Assembly (NCBI RefSeq): GCF_001680005.1
Contig: NC_033566.1
Coordinates: 1,240,001-1,304,000 of the forward strand
Origin: Plasmodium coatneyi
Lineage: Eukaryota; Apicomplexa; Aconoidasida; Haemosporida; Plasmodiidae
Direction: 5' to 3'
Length of the DNA stretch: 64,000 bases
Shown: positions 10,294 to 20,076 of the stretch, piece by piece
How positions within the stretch are numbered: position 1 is the stretch's first letter
How the letters are laid out: each line of letters begins with the position of its first letter
Translations under genes and position numbers: made by a program
The notes under the pieces: generated by a model
Told to the model about the DNA's origin: nothing
Seen by the model: the letters and a program-made list of their open reading frames with translations, nothing else
Database searches by the model: none

Positions 10294-13200
10294 TCAGTTC
10301 ACCTCCGGGGGGAGCTTATCATTCTTGTTTCTTTCCGCACTCATGATAAAATTTTTGACGTCATCTAACTTTAGGTGTTGCAAGATGTTATCGCTATTGA
10401 TGGTGTTCATTTTGTTCATGTTTCCTTGAGGGAGAGTTCTACTTGGATTGTTTCTGCTGATCATGGATTCGTTACGCGCCTTATCTGCGTTGTTACTTTG
10501 GCTCCTTCTGTTGTCACTGTTGTTGGTGGTGCTGCTGCTTGTGTTCTTCACATTTGTTGTGTTTTTTGAGTTGCTGGGGCTTTTGGCACTTCCTGGGCTT
10601 CTAGCATTTGCGGGGCTCTTAGTATTTCCAGGACTTCTGGTGTTGCCGGGGCTTTTGGTATTGCTGGGACTTTTGGAGTTGCTGGCGCTTTTCACCAAGA
10701 CGGGACGCTTCACATTACTGAGGCTCTTAGCAGTGGCGCTTCCCGTTGCACCAGTCTTCGCGCTTCCCATGTTGTTTTTTTCCCCACTGGCACTAGAACT
10801 GTTGCTCGGTTTCTTCCTGCGGTAGAGAATATACTCCTGCACCTTGTTATTGCCGCAGGCCTCGGATGAGCTTGTAATTTTTTTTATGTCATAGTCCACA
10901 TTTCCATCCACAGCACAGGAGGTGACTCGTTGGTATGCGGGTTCGCTTCTCTTAAAGTGAAAATTAGTTCTTGAGTCCATGTTGATGGAGGTACTTCTCT
11001 CCTGATTCGGTTCATGTCTATCAGTTTGCACCATTTTTTTTTTCATCAAGTTGGTGTTGGCACAAAGGTTTAGCAATTTCTTTTCTATATCTTCACATTT
11101 TAAATTCTTATCAATATTAAAAATGTCCACATTAAAGTCGTTAATGGAGGTAAAGTTGCTGCTGCTGTTATGGTGACGGTGTCTACTAAATTCATCTGCT
11201 TTGTCGATGGTCTTCATCGGATGGGAACGGGAAGACGCTGCCATATCTTTCATGTTGGGACTGGGCGTGGTGGATGTAGTGGACCCCTTATTCGTGAACA
11301 TACAATACTTGGTGTTCTTCTCAAACATATTTTTATACATCTCGGGGCTAAAATTTATTTTGTTTTCGTGACTTGCATTGGTATTACTGTTCATGCGGGA
11401 TTTGGCATAAGCCACATCGGCTACCATTTTGTCCCCCGGAATGGCTTTCTCCAAGTAGGTGCTATTCTTTAGTGAGCTCTTCATCTTATTTAGATAATTC
11501 TGAATTATTGATTTTTCTACATCACTTTGGTTCATCTTCCTATTTTTATCGACACATTTGAGCAGATCTACGTCGGTTGCTCCTGTCCCGCTTCCACCAG
11601 CAGATTCTACGAACGAGTTATTGATTAATTTTTTTTTTGTAACTCTTAGAAATTCTTTCGCTTTGAGTAAAAAATCATCATTAAATGAGTCTCTAATAAA
11701 ATTGGCGTTGTGAATATCTTTAATTAATTTTTCATGAAATGGATTCATTAGATAATTTATTTTTTTCATATTTGCATTTTCATTTTGTGCGTTACTTCCG
11801 TTTGCCGATTCTTCTGCGTCGTTATCATTGTCATTCATTTTTTTTTTCTTTATCCTTTTGATGGTATTTTTTACACTTTTCCTCCTCTTGCCCGTCATGG
11901 ATGATATTTCGTCGTTTATTCTTTCCCTCATTTCATCCGTCATGTCACTTTTTATTTCTATAATATCTTTCGTGTCGGAGCCATCCGAGTTGATAATTAG
12001 CGGTTGGCTATATAGCAAACGTTTGAGGTTTGCTTTTGACAAGGAGCTGCCTGCAATTTTGCGATTGTCCTCATTTCTCTCATCATCCATTTTTCCTGAC
12101 AGGTTGAAAACTCCGCCTCCACTACTGTTATTGCCCCGTCTAGATTCTTTCTCCCTTCTGGGGACCTTTTTCTTGGATGATATTAATATATCCCACTTCA
12201 TCTCTCGGATGCAATCCTCCAGAATTTCATCAGCCTTATCTTGGAAGTGACTATATAAACTCTTGAATTTAAAAATGGACATATTTCTATACTCCTCCTC
12301 TGTGTGCTCATCCGGTATCTTTCTCTTATTTAACAATTCGATAAGTTGTTTTAATTTTTCTCGTTTATCTTCGTATTCTTGTTTTTCTTCCTCCGTTAAT
12401 TTGTCACAGTGTTTTCTAAAGTGCGCCAATTTTCCCAACTGCACGGTTCCACATTTTGAACATACGGCTCGCAAAAACCTTCTTGCCTTTCCCTTCGAAT
12501 TGGGGTCATTATTATTGTTTGGTGTACCTCCACTTAGCGGATTATTCTCTCCCTTCACATCACTGCCATTGTTATCTGACGACAGGATGGTGCTCATCAT
12601 GAACTTGACATTTTCACTGGACCCTTGGTTAAAATTATCCTCTCCCATGGGGCCTCTCCTGCTGTTTAGCTTCTCGTGGCCGTTCTCTTCGTCCTCCTCA
12701 TTGTCCTTACTTTCGCCTTTCTCAAAACGGTTGCTGTTTGTAAAATCCTGCTTCTTCTGATCCGTTTCAAATTTGATCATCTTTTTGCCCAATGTTTTAT
12801 CGCTGGAATTTCCCTGCATAGCATTACCATGTTTGTCATACCTACCAGTGGTATCTTCATCTCCACTTGTCACTACACCCTTGGCTCCCTTAAAACTGAA
12901 CGAATTTGTTCGATGAATATCGTAACCTTTTTTACTGTCCTCCTTGTTTGAACTACTCGTCCTAGGGGGGGATACTCCTTGAGGTAAAAATAGCGTTCCC
13001 CTCTCTGCGTCTTCCTCATTTTCCTCCTCCTTCGTCGCAACATTATTGGATGCCTCCTTTTCATCATTGTTATGTTCCGCTTTCCCCTTAAATTGAGCAG
13101 AAAAAGGAGAAGAGGAATCTTTACCACTTAGAGCAATTCCCTTCTCAGAAGTGCTACACCCAGAGGTGGGAGCATCCTTATTATTGCCCGACTGATTAAA

Positions 13201-16200
13201 AGACGAATTCGCGTAAAAGTAGGATTTGTCCAATTCCAATGGGTAGCAACACTGTCCGGGGTACTTATAATTGGCATGACATGGAAGTTTACAATTTTCA
13301 CAAAGGACAAGAAGCTTATGCGGCAATTTCGTATGCAAAAATGTAGTAGACTTTTTCTTATTCGTTTCCTTGTTGTCATCTTCAATTCCTTTCTGTTTGA
13401 GCACCTTTGCATGCTCAATTCGGTTAATTAATTCTTTAACAAAATTGACAGGAAATAAATTCTCATATGAACTTCTCAGTTGAGATTCATATTTCTGATC
13501 CAGCGCATCTATTCTTTTTCTATTTTCTATAATAAATTTATCTCTTTCCATTTGTTGGGCTCTCTTCCTCTTCTTGGCTTCTAACTCTTCCTGCTTGCTG
13601 TCATGCAGTTGGCTTCTCAGTTCCTTCTGTAGCTGCTTCTCGTTTTCTCTTTCCTCCTTGGTCATCTTTCTTCGTTTCTTCTGTTCCTCCACGGCCTTAC
13701 ATTTGGAACAGAGAAAGCACACCCAATTTTGTGGCGTGAAGTTTACCCCCCTCTGCCGTAAATTATGATAATATTCCTCACCAACATAGTATCGTACATA
13801 ATCTGGGGGGAAGCAATTATAGCAGAAACTGGTGGGACAAGTCGCACAATGGATTAGTAAATTACCACATTGAGATGATTTTCTAAAACAAAGACAGCAT
13901 TCATGCCAACTGCAGGTCCATGTCTTCTTCACATTTTCATCCTTAATCCCTTCACATAATTTATGATAAGTTTTGGGGCATCGAAAACAGTTGATCATAT
14001 CTCCGTAGTCAATTTCGATGTCGTTACCGTTTCGATCCTTCACCACCGCTTTGTGATTTTTCGTGTTATTACAAATGAAGCATCTGTACTCGTGCTTGAT
14101 TTGTTTCACTTCTTGTTTTCTTCCCCAATATTCTGGTGTATACATATTCTGAGGTTTTTTTCTTTCCCTTACAGATCTCCACAAGGTTATGTCGGAACCT
14201 CCAGTTGCTCCTGCAGCATTACCACCACTGGTTGTTCCATTTATGTTGGTCGAACTGTACTGCGAAGTGAGGTTTTCCCCTGTTCCGCTACCACTTCCTG
14301 TAGCATTGCCATCTTTTAACAGACCACCTTTCGATTTGGAGCTCCCACCTGCGTATACGTGGTCGCTTCCTTCTCCATAGAGTGGACTATTATCATTCAT
14401 ATTATTCACATTGTTCAGTCTCATTTCCAGTTCTTCTGCCTCATCTATCATAATCTCATCTATATCGATCCCGTTTTCATCATCATCGTTATCCTGATCA
14501 TCGTCATCAACGTCACTGTCTTCCCCATTTCCACCACCTCTACCTTTCTGTATACAAATATTTCCATCTCCTGTGTCGGCCCCATTATTATTATTTACTT
14601 CTTGCTCTATCGTAGTTTTTTCTTCCTTCTCCAAGTCGACCCCATTGATAATGGGCAGTTTTCTTCTTCCCCTTTCTATGAAAAATTCGAGCGGGTAATT
14701 GGTTGTGTTTTCCACGTCCATATTTTGTATGGCTGCCTTTCCATGTAACATTAACTTCCTAATCTCATCTGAGGAAAGTTTCTCTTCAAAGTTGTCCAGC
14801 ATATCTTCATCATCTTGCGTCTGAACAACAAGCTTATCCAACTTCAATTTCTGTTCTCTTCTAAATGCCATTCTTTCTTCTACAGTCCACTCCGTCATGA
14901 GCTTCCACACGTTCACTTCCCTCTTCTGGCCGATACGGTGGGCTCTATCAATTGCCTGCAGATCAATAAAAGGGTTCCAATCCTCGTCATACATAATTAC
15001 GTGGTTGGCTGCCGTTAAGTTGATTCCTAATCCTCCTGCTCTGGTGCTAATTAGGTAAATAAAGTAAATGCTATCATTCAGGTTGAACTCCCGAATGTCT
15101 AACTCCCTTATCAGTTTGTTTGTTGACCCGTCCAGCCGCATATACTTCCAGCACCTGTACTTGCAGTACTCTTCCAACTCGTCAAGTACTAACTGGAACT
15201 GGGTAAAAATTAGCACCTTGTGCATTTTTACATCTCCCTTGTTGGAATTGTCTTCCGTTCCATTGTCATCCTTCACGTCATTGGCAGATCCGCTCTTTTG
15301 GTTACTATCCTTTGGGTTCACTTCTCCTCCATCTGGTGCGTTCTGTTGGTCTACCCCTTCCTCTTTCTTCGGGATCACTCCATCCGTATATTTAGTCTTT
15401 TCCTCGCTTCCCATTTTGCTGTGCGCACAGGACTTTTCGCCCCCCTCTTCATCGTCTTGTTCCTCCTTTTTTACGTCCTCTAGGTCGATCCTCCTAGAAT
15501 CGCCCTTATCTGACATCTTCGTCGACTGCTCGTTGGACTTATCCAAACTGCTCGATGAATCCTTCTTCTGCGTTTTAAAGAACTCCTTTATGTTCATCAT
15601 TTTGCAATTTTTCCCGAGGGTGACAATATTTTGGTTTTTATCATTCGTGTCGTCATTCGGTTCGTCCTTCACTTCGGCACCGGGCTGAATGGCGCTGCTA
15701 TCCGCTTTGCCTTCATCACACTCGTCCTTCTCCTCATCCGAATCATCATCTTCTTCTACCTCCTCGTTGCTATCGAAGAGGGTGTTGGTGCTTTCTTTTG
15801 TGTTTCCCTTATGGCTGTCCTTATTCTTTCCGCTCTTACAATCATCATCTCCATCCATATCGTCATCATCATCTGCGTCATCACTCTCCTTTTCTTCCTT
15901 CTCATCATCTTCGTCTTCCTCATTATCATCCTGCTCGTCATCCCCACTGTCAATTATGCATCTTTTGCGCCCCTTTGCGTTGTTGATTTCCTCCTCATCA
16001 TCGTCATCACTTTCATCCTCATCCGTGTCCTCACTGGACAGATTATTTCGACCATAGGTTCTTTTTCTGCGGGTACCACCCTGGCCAGAGCTCCCCCGAT
16101 AGTTGTAATCGGAGAGATCATAAGAGCGATTGCCGTGCTTCAAAACTTTGGTCCTCCTTCCAATGGATTTCCCACCCCCATTGGCTACATTATTCTTGAT

Positions 16201-18756
16201 ATATTCTTGGACCTTATCATAGATGCACCTTTTTTTTTTATAAGGGCATTCATTATCAATGGGCACGGTGTGCATGAAGGCTTTAAGCATATCTTCATTT
16301 TCGGATGTGGGTTTCAAATCAAATTTACCCTCATTCAAAATTTCCATAAACATAGGGCTACTTTCCAGGGCTTCAATTTTTTTAAATTTCCCTGAATGTT
16401 CTCTTTTCTTCTTTTGGGCGTTATTTTGTTCCTGAATTTTGTGGTACCTATACGCAGCAACTTCCTTCTTGTGCTTATCAAAACTGGAAGAATAATTCTT
16501 AACATATTTACAATTCTCATAATGCAGTTGGCACAATAGCTTGTCGATGAAGATAAGCTTCGAGGAAGACTCGATGTGTTCTTCCCCAGATATGTGCTTC
16601 AACTTTAACGCATCATTCTTTACTTGCTCTTTTATTTCCTCACTTTCCTCTTCGAAGAATGCAAAAAGTTTTTCCATTTGGGAGGGTCGACTAACTATTC
16701 CCTTCGGGTGGCCACAAATGATTCTCATTTTGATGACCAAACCGAGTAACTTCTTCACACTGACTTTTTCTTCCACCATGGATCGAATGTCTAGGAGCCT
16801 TTTATACCAATGAGCAGACAGAGTACCCAAGGGTAACCAAACATCATGGAAAATCTTCTTCGGCAATGTGATAGCCTGTTCCTTTAATCTTCTGAGCATA
16901 ATTTTGTCTAAAAGACATCGTATCGATTTTAGGTCCTCCTCTTTGATTGCAGATTTCAGATCAATATTTCCAATGTTGACGTTAAGTTTGGGTCCACTTC
17001 CTGTTCCGTTCCCATTTTGGCTATTCCTATCATCCTTATTATTTTTATTCCTCAAGCTGTTATTACTTTTGTGATTGTTACCTGCACCGCCACCGTGACT
17101 ACTTCCCGCAGCAGTGCTCTGTTGGGATGCATTCATGAAGGCCTGTTCGATAATTTCTGAATTTTTAAATATATCTGGAAACATAAAATTGATGAGGGTG
17201 AAGAGCTCCGCTGAATTGTTTTGCAACGGAGTCCCCGTGAGAAGTAATCGCATGTTCCCCACGACTCTATCCATCGAGTGACGGATGGCTCCACTTTGAT
17301 TTTTTATCCTGTGGGCTTCATCCAGAACTATACATTGCCACTTGGGAATGGTTTCCACGAAGAACTCCTCCTCATTTTTTACCGTCTCGTAGGTAGTTAC
17401 GTATAAGTCGTATAGCCCCTTCTCGGCTAGCCGATCCTCTTTCGCATGCGTTCTTTCATTCTTCGAACCGCATATTTTGATGCACGTAAGATGGGGGGTA
17501 AATCTATGAATCTCCCTGAGCCAATTACCAACGGTGGATAAAGGTACGACGATCAAATGAGGACCATCGATTTTGTTACATTTTAAATAGGACAGAAAAC
17601 ACAACGTTTGTATGGTTTTTCCTAGTCCCATTTCATCTGCTAGGATTGCTCCTCCTGTGAGGAACGACTTTAATAACCATTCGACACCGTCCTCCTGATG
17701 AGGCTTTAACTGTACATTATCCACCAGTGGTCGCCGCTCGATTTTCCTACCATTTGGATAGTAAACACTTAAAAATACAGACTCGATAAATTTGCATGCA
17801 TTTTCATTTGCTTCATCTTCCAAGGATGAAATATATTCGTCGAACTCTTTCGAATCCATATCTAAATCTTTCCTGGAGTTACTACCGTGATGGTAATTCC
17901 TATCCCAATCGTTGTGTTTCCCTCCTTTTCTCCCTCCACTGCTGTATGCGCTATTATGGCTGCTCCTCGAGTTGTAAAAATCATTTTTAAACGTTTTGGT
18001 AAGATTTGCAAAGACTCGGGGGTTCACAAAGGGTTGTAAATCTTTCCTATGTGCTAGCAGAAATCGATTTCGGTACTTTATAATTTTCGATCTCCAGAAG
18101 CTTAGCTCTCTTTGTCTTTTTTTCATAATTTCCTGGATTTCATGTTTGGTCCACCTTTTATGTCCCTGGTTTAGTAACGGGTCTTCATTTTTGCAACATG
18201 GGCATTCCCACTGATCTGATATATTATCAAAATCCAGATCGGGCAAGCATGTTGGGTGAAATGAATTGGGACAGAAATCACAGCCAAGTAATTTCCCCGG
18301 TCTTTGGCATACATAACACGTGGAAGAATTTACATGCTCTCCATTCATATTATCGATGGCAAATCCTTTCCGCATCCGTCTCACATCCAAATTTTTATGT
18401 TCCTCCGGTTTACACACTGGGCAGAACCATTTTTCCGACTCAGGTTCTGCCTGCAGACCTAAACAGGTAACATGATAGCTATTTGGACATCCATCACATA
18501 GTAATAAAATTAAGTTGGACGATTTTTCTCGGCATATTTTACATCTATCTTCATTTTCTGGTATATCATCTTCCTCATTCATGCACTGATAGCAAAGGTA
18601 ATTTTTTACATCTCTCAGAACTTCATTATCAATTAGGCCTTCTGCCTGTAGGCACTCCCTGTGAAACTTCTTCTTACATTGTTTGCATTGGATGCATTCG
18701 TCTCCATCTTCAAAGTTTTCACGACAGAGTGTACACCATGTTTTTCTTATTCTCAT
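10294..18756 (-). CDS. SNF2-family chromatin remodelling ATPase with PHD-like fingers
   Basis: A single exon of 2820 residues. The N-terminus holds three Cys/His clusters of PHD type (about residues 8-58, 72-118 and 150-190, for example CKIC..CDGC..CPVC). The SNF2 N-lobe runs from about 350 (LKPHQEDGVEWL), with Walker A DEMGLGKT near 375-382, the DEAH box near 479 (LDEAHRIKN) and LLTGTPLQNN after it. The C-lobe starts near 1176 (KVLIFTQF) and includes STRAGGLGINL and the arginine-finger motif DRAHRIGQ near 1275. Between SSKLIFIDKLL (about 745) and the C-lobe sits an acidic, disordered insert of about 430 residues. Downstream come another double Cys/His PHD-like region (about 1555-1690), a charged coiled coil, two more Cys-pair clusters and a long low-complexity tail ending in SP-x-N-x-K repeats. 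The helicase resembles ISWI/CHD-type remodellers. The multi-PHD architecture suggests histone-tail reading in nucleosome remodelling, but the exact subfamily is uncertain. Confidence 0.93.
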   Translation of the reverse strand: MRIRKTWCTLCRENFEDGDECIQCKQCKKKFHRECLQAEGLIDNEVLRDVKNYLCYQCMNEEDDIPENEDRCKICREKSSNLILLLCDGCPNSYHVTCLGLQAEPESEKWFCPVCKPEEHKNLDVRRMRKGFAIDNMNGEHVNSSTCYVCQRPGKLLGCDFCPNSFHPTCLPDLDFDNISDQWECPCCKNEDPLLNQGHKRWTKHEIQEIMKKRQRELSFWRSKIIKYRNRFLLAHRKDLQPFVNPRVFANLTKTFKNDFYNSRSSHNSAYSSGGRKGGKHNDWDRNYHHGSNSRKDLDMDSKEFDEYISSLEDEANENACKFIESVFLSVYYPNGRKIERRPLVDNVQLKPHQEDGVEWLLKSFLTGGAILADEMGLGKTIQTLCFLSYLKCNKIDGPHLIVVPLSTVGNWLREIHRFTPHLTCIKICGSKNERTHAKEDRLAEKGLYDLYVTTYETVKNEEEFFVETIPKWQCIVLDEAHRIKNQSGAIRHSMDRVVGNMRLLLTGTPLQNNSAELFTLINFMFPDIFKNSEIIEQAFMNASQQSTAAGSSHGGGAGNNHKSNNSLRNKNNKDDRNSQNGNGTGSGPKLNVNIGNIDLKSAIKEEDLKSIRCLLDKIMLRRLKEQAITLPKKIFHDVWLPLGTLSAHWYKRLLDIRSMVEEKVSVKKLLGLVIKMRIICGHPKGIVSRPSQMEKLFAFFEEESEEIKEQVKNDALKLKHISGEEHIESSSKLIFIDKLLCQLHYENCKYVKNYSSSFDKHKKEVAAYRYHKIQEQNNAQKKKREHSGKFKKIEALESSPMFMEILNEGKFDLKPTSENEDMLKAFMHTVPIDNECPYKKKRCIYDKVQEYIKNNVANGGGKSIGRRTKVLKHGNRSYDLSDYNYRGSSGQGGTRRKRTYGRNNLSSEDTDEDESDDDDEEEINNAKGRKRCIIDSGDDEQDDNEEDEDDEKEEKESDDADDDDDMDGDDDCKSGKNKDSHKGNTKESTNTLFDSNEEVEEDDDSDEEKDECDEGKADSSAIQPGAEVKDEPNDDTNDKNQNIVTLGKNCKMMNIKEFFKTQKKDSSSSLDKSNEQSTKMSDKGDSRRIDLEDVKKEEQDDEEGGEKSCAHSKMGSEEKTKYTDGVIPKKEEGVDQQNAPDGGEVNPKDSNQKSGSANDVKDDNGTEDNSNKGDVKMHKVLIFTQFQLVLDELEEYCKYRCWKYMRLDGSTNKLIRELDIREFNLNDSIYFIYLISTRAGGLGINLTAANHVIMYDEDWNPFIDLQAIDRAHRIGQKREVNVWKLMTEWTVEERMAFRREQKLKLDKLVVQTQDDEDMLDNFEEKLSSDEIRKLMLHGKAAIQNMDVENTTNYPLEFFIERGRRKLPIINGVDLEKEEKTTIEQEVNNNNGADTGDGNICIQKGRGGGNGEDSDVDDDDQDNDDDENGIDIDEIMIDEAEELEMRLNNVNNMNDNSPLYGEGSDHVYAGGSSKSKGGLLKDGNATGSGSGTGENLTSQYSSTNINGTTSGGNAAGATGGSDITLWRSVRERKKPQNMYTPEYWGRKQEVKQIKHEYRCFICNNTKNHKAVVKDRNGNDIEIDYGDMINCFRCPKTYHKLCEGIKDENVKKTWTCSWHECCLCFRKSSQCGNLLIHCATCPTSFCYNCFPPDYVRYYVGEEYYHNLRQRGVNFTPQNWVCFLCSKCKAVEEQKKRRKMTKEERENEKQLQKELRSQLHDSKQEELEAKKRKRAQQMERDKFIIENRKRIDALDQKYESQLRSSYENLFPVNFVKELINRIEHAKVLKQKGIEDDNKETNKKKSTTFLHTKLPHKLLVLCENCKLPCHANYKYPGQCCYPLELDKSYFYANSSFNQSGNNKDAPTSGCSTSEKGIALSGKDSSSPFSAQFKGKAEHNNDEKEASNNVATKEEENEEDAERGTLFLPQGVSPPRTSSSNKEDSKKGYDIHRTNSFSFKGAKGVVTSGDEDTTGRYDKHGNAMQGNSSDKTLGKKMIKFETDQKKQDFTNSNRFEKGESKDNEEDEENGHEKLNSRRGPMGEDNFNQGSSENVKFMMSTILSSDNNGSDVKGENNPLSGGTPNNNNDPNSKGKARRFLRAVCSKCGTVQLGKLAHFRKHCDKLTEEEKQEYEDKREKLKQLIELLNKRKIPDEHTEEEYRNMSIFKFKSLYSHFQDKADEILEDCIREMKWDILISSKKKVPRREKESRRGNNSSGGGVFNLSGKMDDERNEDNRKIAGSSLSKANLKRLLYSQPLIINSDGSDTKDIIEIKSDMTDEMRERINDEISSMTGKRRKSVKNTIKRIKKKKMNDNDNDAEESANGSNAQNENANMKKINYLMNPFHEKLIKDIHNANFIRDSFNDDFLLKAKEFLRVTKKKLINNSFVESAGGSGTGATDVDLLKCVDKNRKMNQSDVEKSIIQNYLNKMKSSLKNSTYLEKAIPGDKMVADVAYAKSRMNSNTNASHENKINFSPEMYKNMFEKNTKYCMFTNKGSTTSTTPSPNMKDMAASSRSHPMKTIDKADEFSRHRHHNSSSNFTSINDFNVDIFNIDKNLKCEDIEKKLLNLCANTNLMKKKMVQTDRHEPNQERSTSINMDSRTNFHFKRSEPAYQRVTSCAVDGNVDYDIKKITSSSEACGNNKVQEYILYRRKKPSNSSSASGEKNNMGSAKTGATGSATAKSLSNVKRPVLVKSASNSKSPSNTKSPGNTRSPGNTKSPANARSPGSAKSPSNSKNTTNVKNTSSSTTNNSDNRRSQSNNADKARNESMISRNNPSRTLPQGNMNKMNTINSDNILQHLKLDDVKNFIMSAERNKNDKLPPEVN
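10560..10700 (-). repeat. SP-x-N-x-(K/R) coding repeat in the SNF2 protein tail
   Basis: About nine units of five to six residues (SASNSK, SPSNTK, SPGNTR, SPGNTK, SPANAR, SPGSAK, SPSNSK) are encoded by a degenerate 15-18 bp tandem repeat. The units are basic and rich in SP dipeptides, like histone H1 tail repeats, so DNA binding or proline-directed phosphorylation is possible. That role is inferred from composition only. Confidence 0.85.
15820..16060 (-). repeat. Acidic Asp/Glu low-complexity tract inside the SNF2 insert
   Basis: Two dense runs of D and E, about residues 900-980 of the protein, are coded by GAT/GAC/GAA repeats (seen as atc/ctc/ttc repeats on the + strand). They are separated by the basic patch KGRKRC. 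Acidic tracts are common in histone-binding proteins and chaperones. Here the tract lies between the two helicase lobes, not at a terminus. Confidence 0.85.
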
Positions 18757-20039
18757 TTTAATGGTCGGGGTGTAGGCACGTCCCTTGGGACATATATAGG
18801 TAAGAGCACGTGCAGGTGCACGTCCAGGTATATGTGCTTTGCGTGTTCTTATATGTGTATATACTTACACGTACGCGTGTGTGGTGAATATAACAACCTT
18901 ACGGGTATGTCTTCACACGAATGTGCACGAGCAGTCCCGATCGACGTGACACATATGTGTTACGCTACTCTCACACGCGCACTATGCACGTTCGATCCGT
19001 ATGCGTTCTGCTCGTGCGCGAACTACTCTCAATAAACACCATGCGTGCCGCACATGCACATATGTCCTCTACCTCGTCACCTCTATGCTCTGTATGTGCA
19101 TATAATATTTCATTTAAGGTACATATACATGAAGGGAGAAGAGTTTCGTGAAGCACGAAACACGGGGGAGGACGGGGAAGTGTGCGCTTCGTGCAGAAGA
19201 CGGGGACGCCCGATGGACACGCACGCGTGTATGTATGGGTATATATGCAGAGAGTCTTGGCATGCAAACGCAATCTCGGCACTCTGTATGCAAGTATACC
19301 TACACGCAAATGCGTATGAGTACGCATACACACGTCAGTATGGAACGGTCTTGCGCACACTACACGAATTGTGAGGCACCAAGAGGATGCGGGAAATGCG
19401 GCTTCTTAAAAGTTTAGAAAAAAGAAATATATATATACGTGAATATATGCGCATGTACACACATATACATACATATACATACGCGCGTGTACATATTTCA
19501 CGTTTGCGCAATGCGCTCGTGCACGCTCGACTTTTTTTTTTTTAATTTCCAAAAAAAAAAAAAAAAGTATGAATTGAAAAGGGGGCGAAATGTGAGCACA
19601 TGCGCGTATGGAGCAAGGTATGGTATACGTAATGGCGTATAAGTAACCTCACTACATAACATACGCGATGGCGGTATGAACGGACGCACGTTGTTGTACG
19701 TACGATAAGGTTGATCATACGTTCGCGAGTGATGTACTGTTTTCACCCAATTAAGTGAATTTTATTTCACTACATAAACTTTGCATTTTATGCTGTAATG
19801 TTATGTATGATAAATACGTTTATATTTTTGTATGATTGTACGAAAGAACGAACGTTCGTAGTATGTATGAACGTGCGTACGCTAGCAAAGATTACGCAAT
19901 TGCAAAAAAAAATAAATAAATAAAAAAATAAAAAACACGAAATAGAAAGCAGGAAAATAAACAAAAATGTTACTCGCATATGTACTCATACAAACGCATA
20001 AATTGTAAATATCATACAAATATATATTCATATAACGAT

Positions 20040-20076
<37 letters not shown>

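Noticed and set aside
12263..16395. Long plus-strand frames opposite the SNF2 gene (up to 254 aa)
   Set aside because: Antisense shadows of acidic/Ser-rich coding sequence; Ser/Leu/Ile-rich and without motifs.
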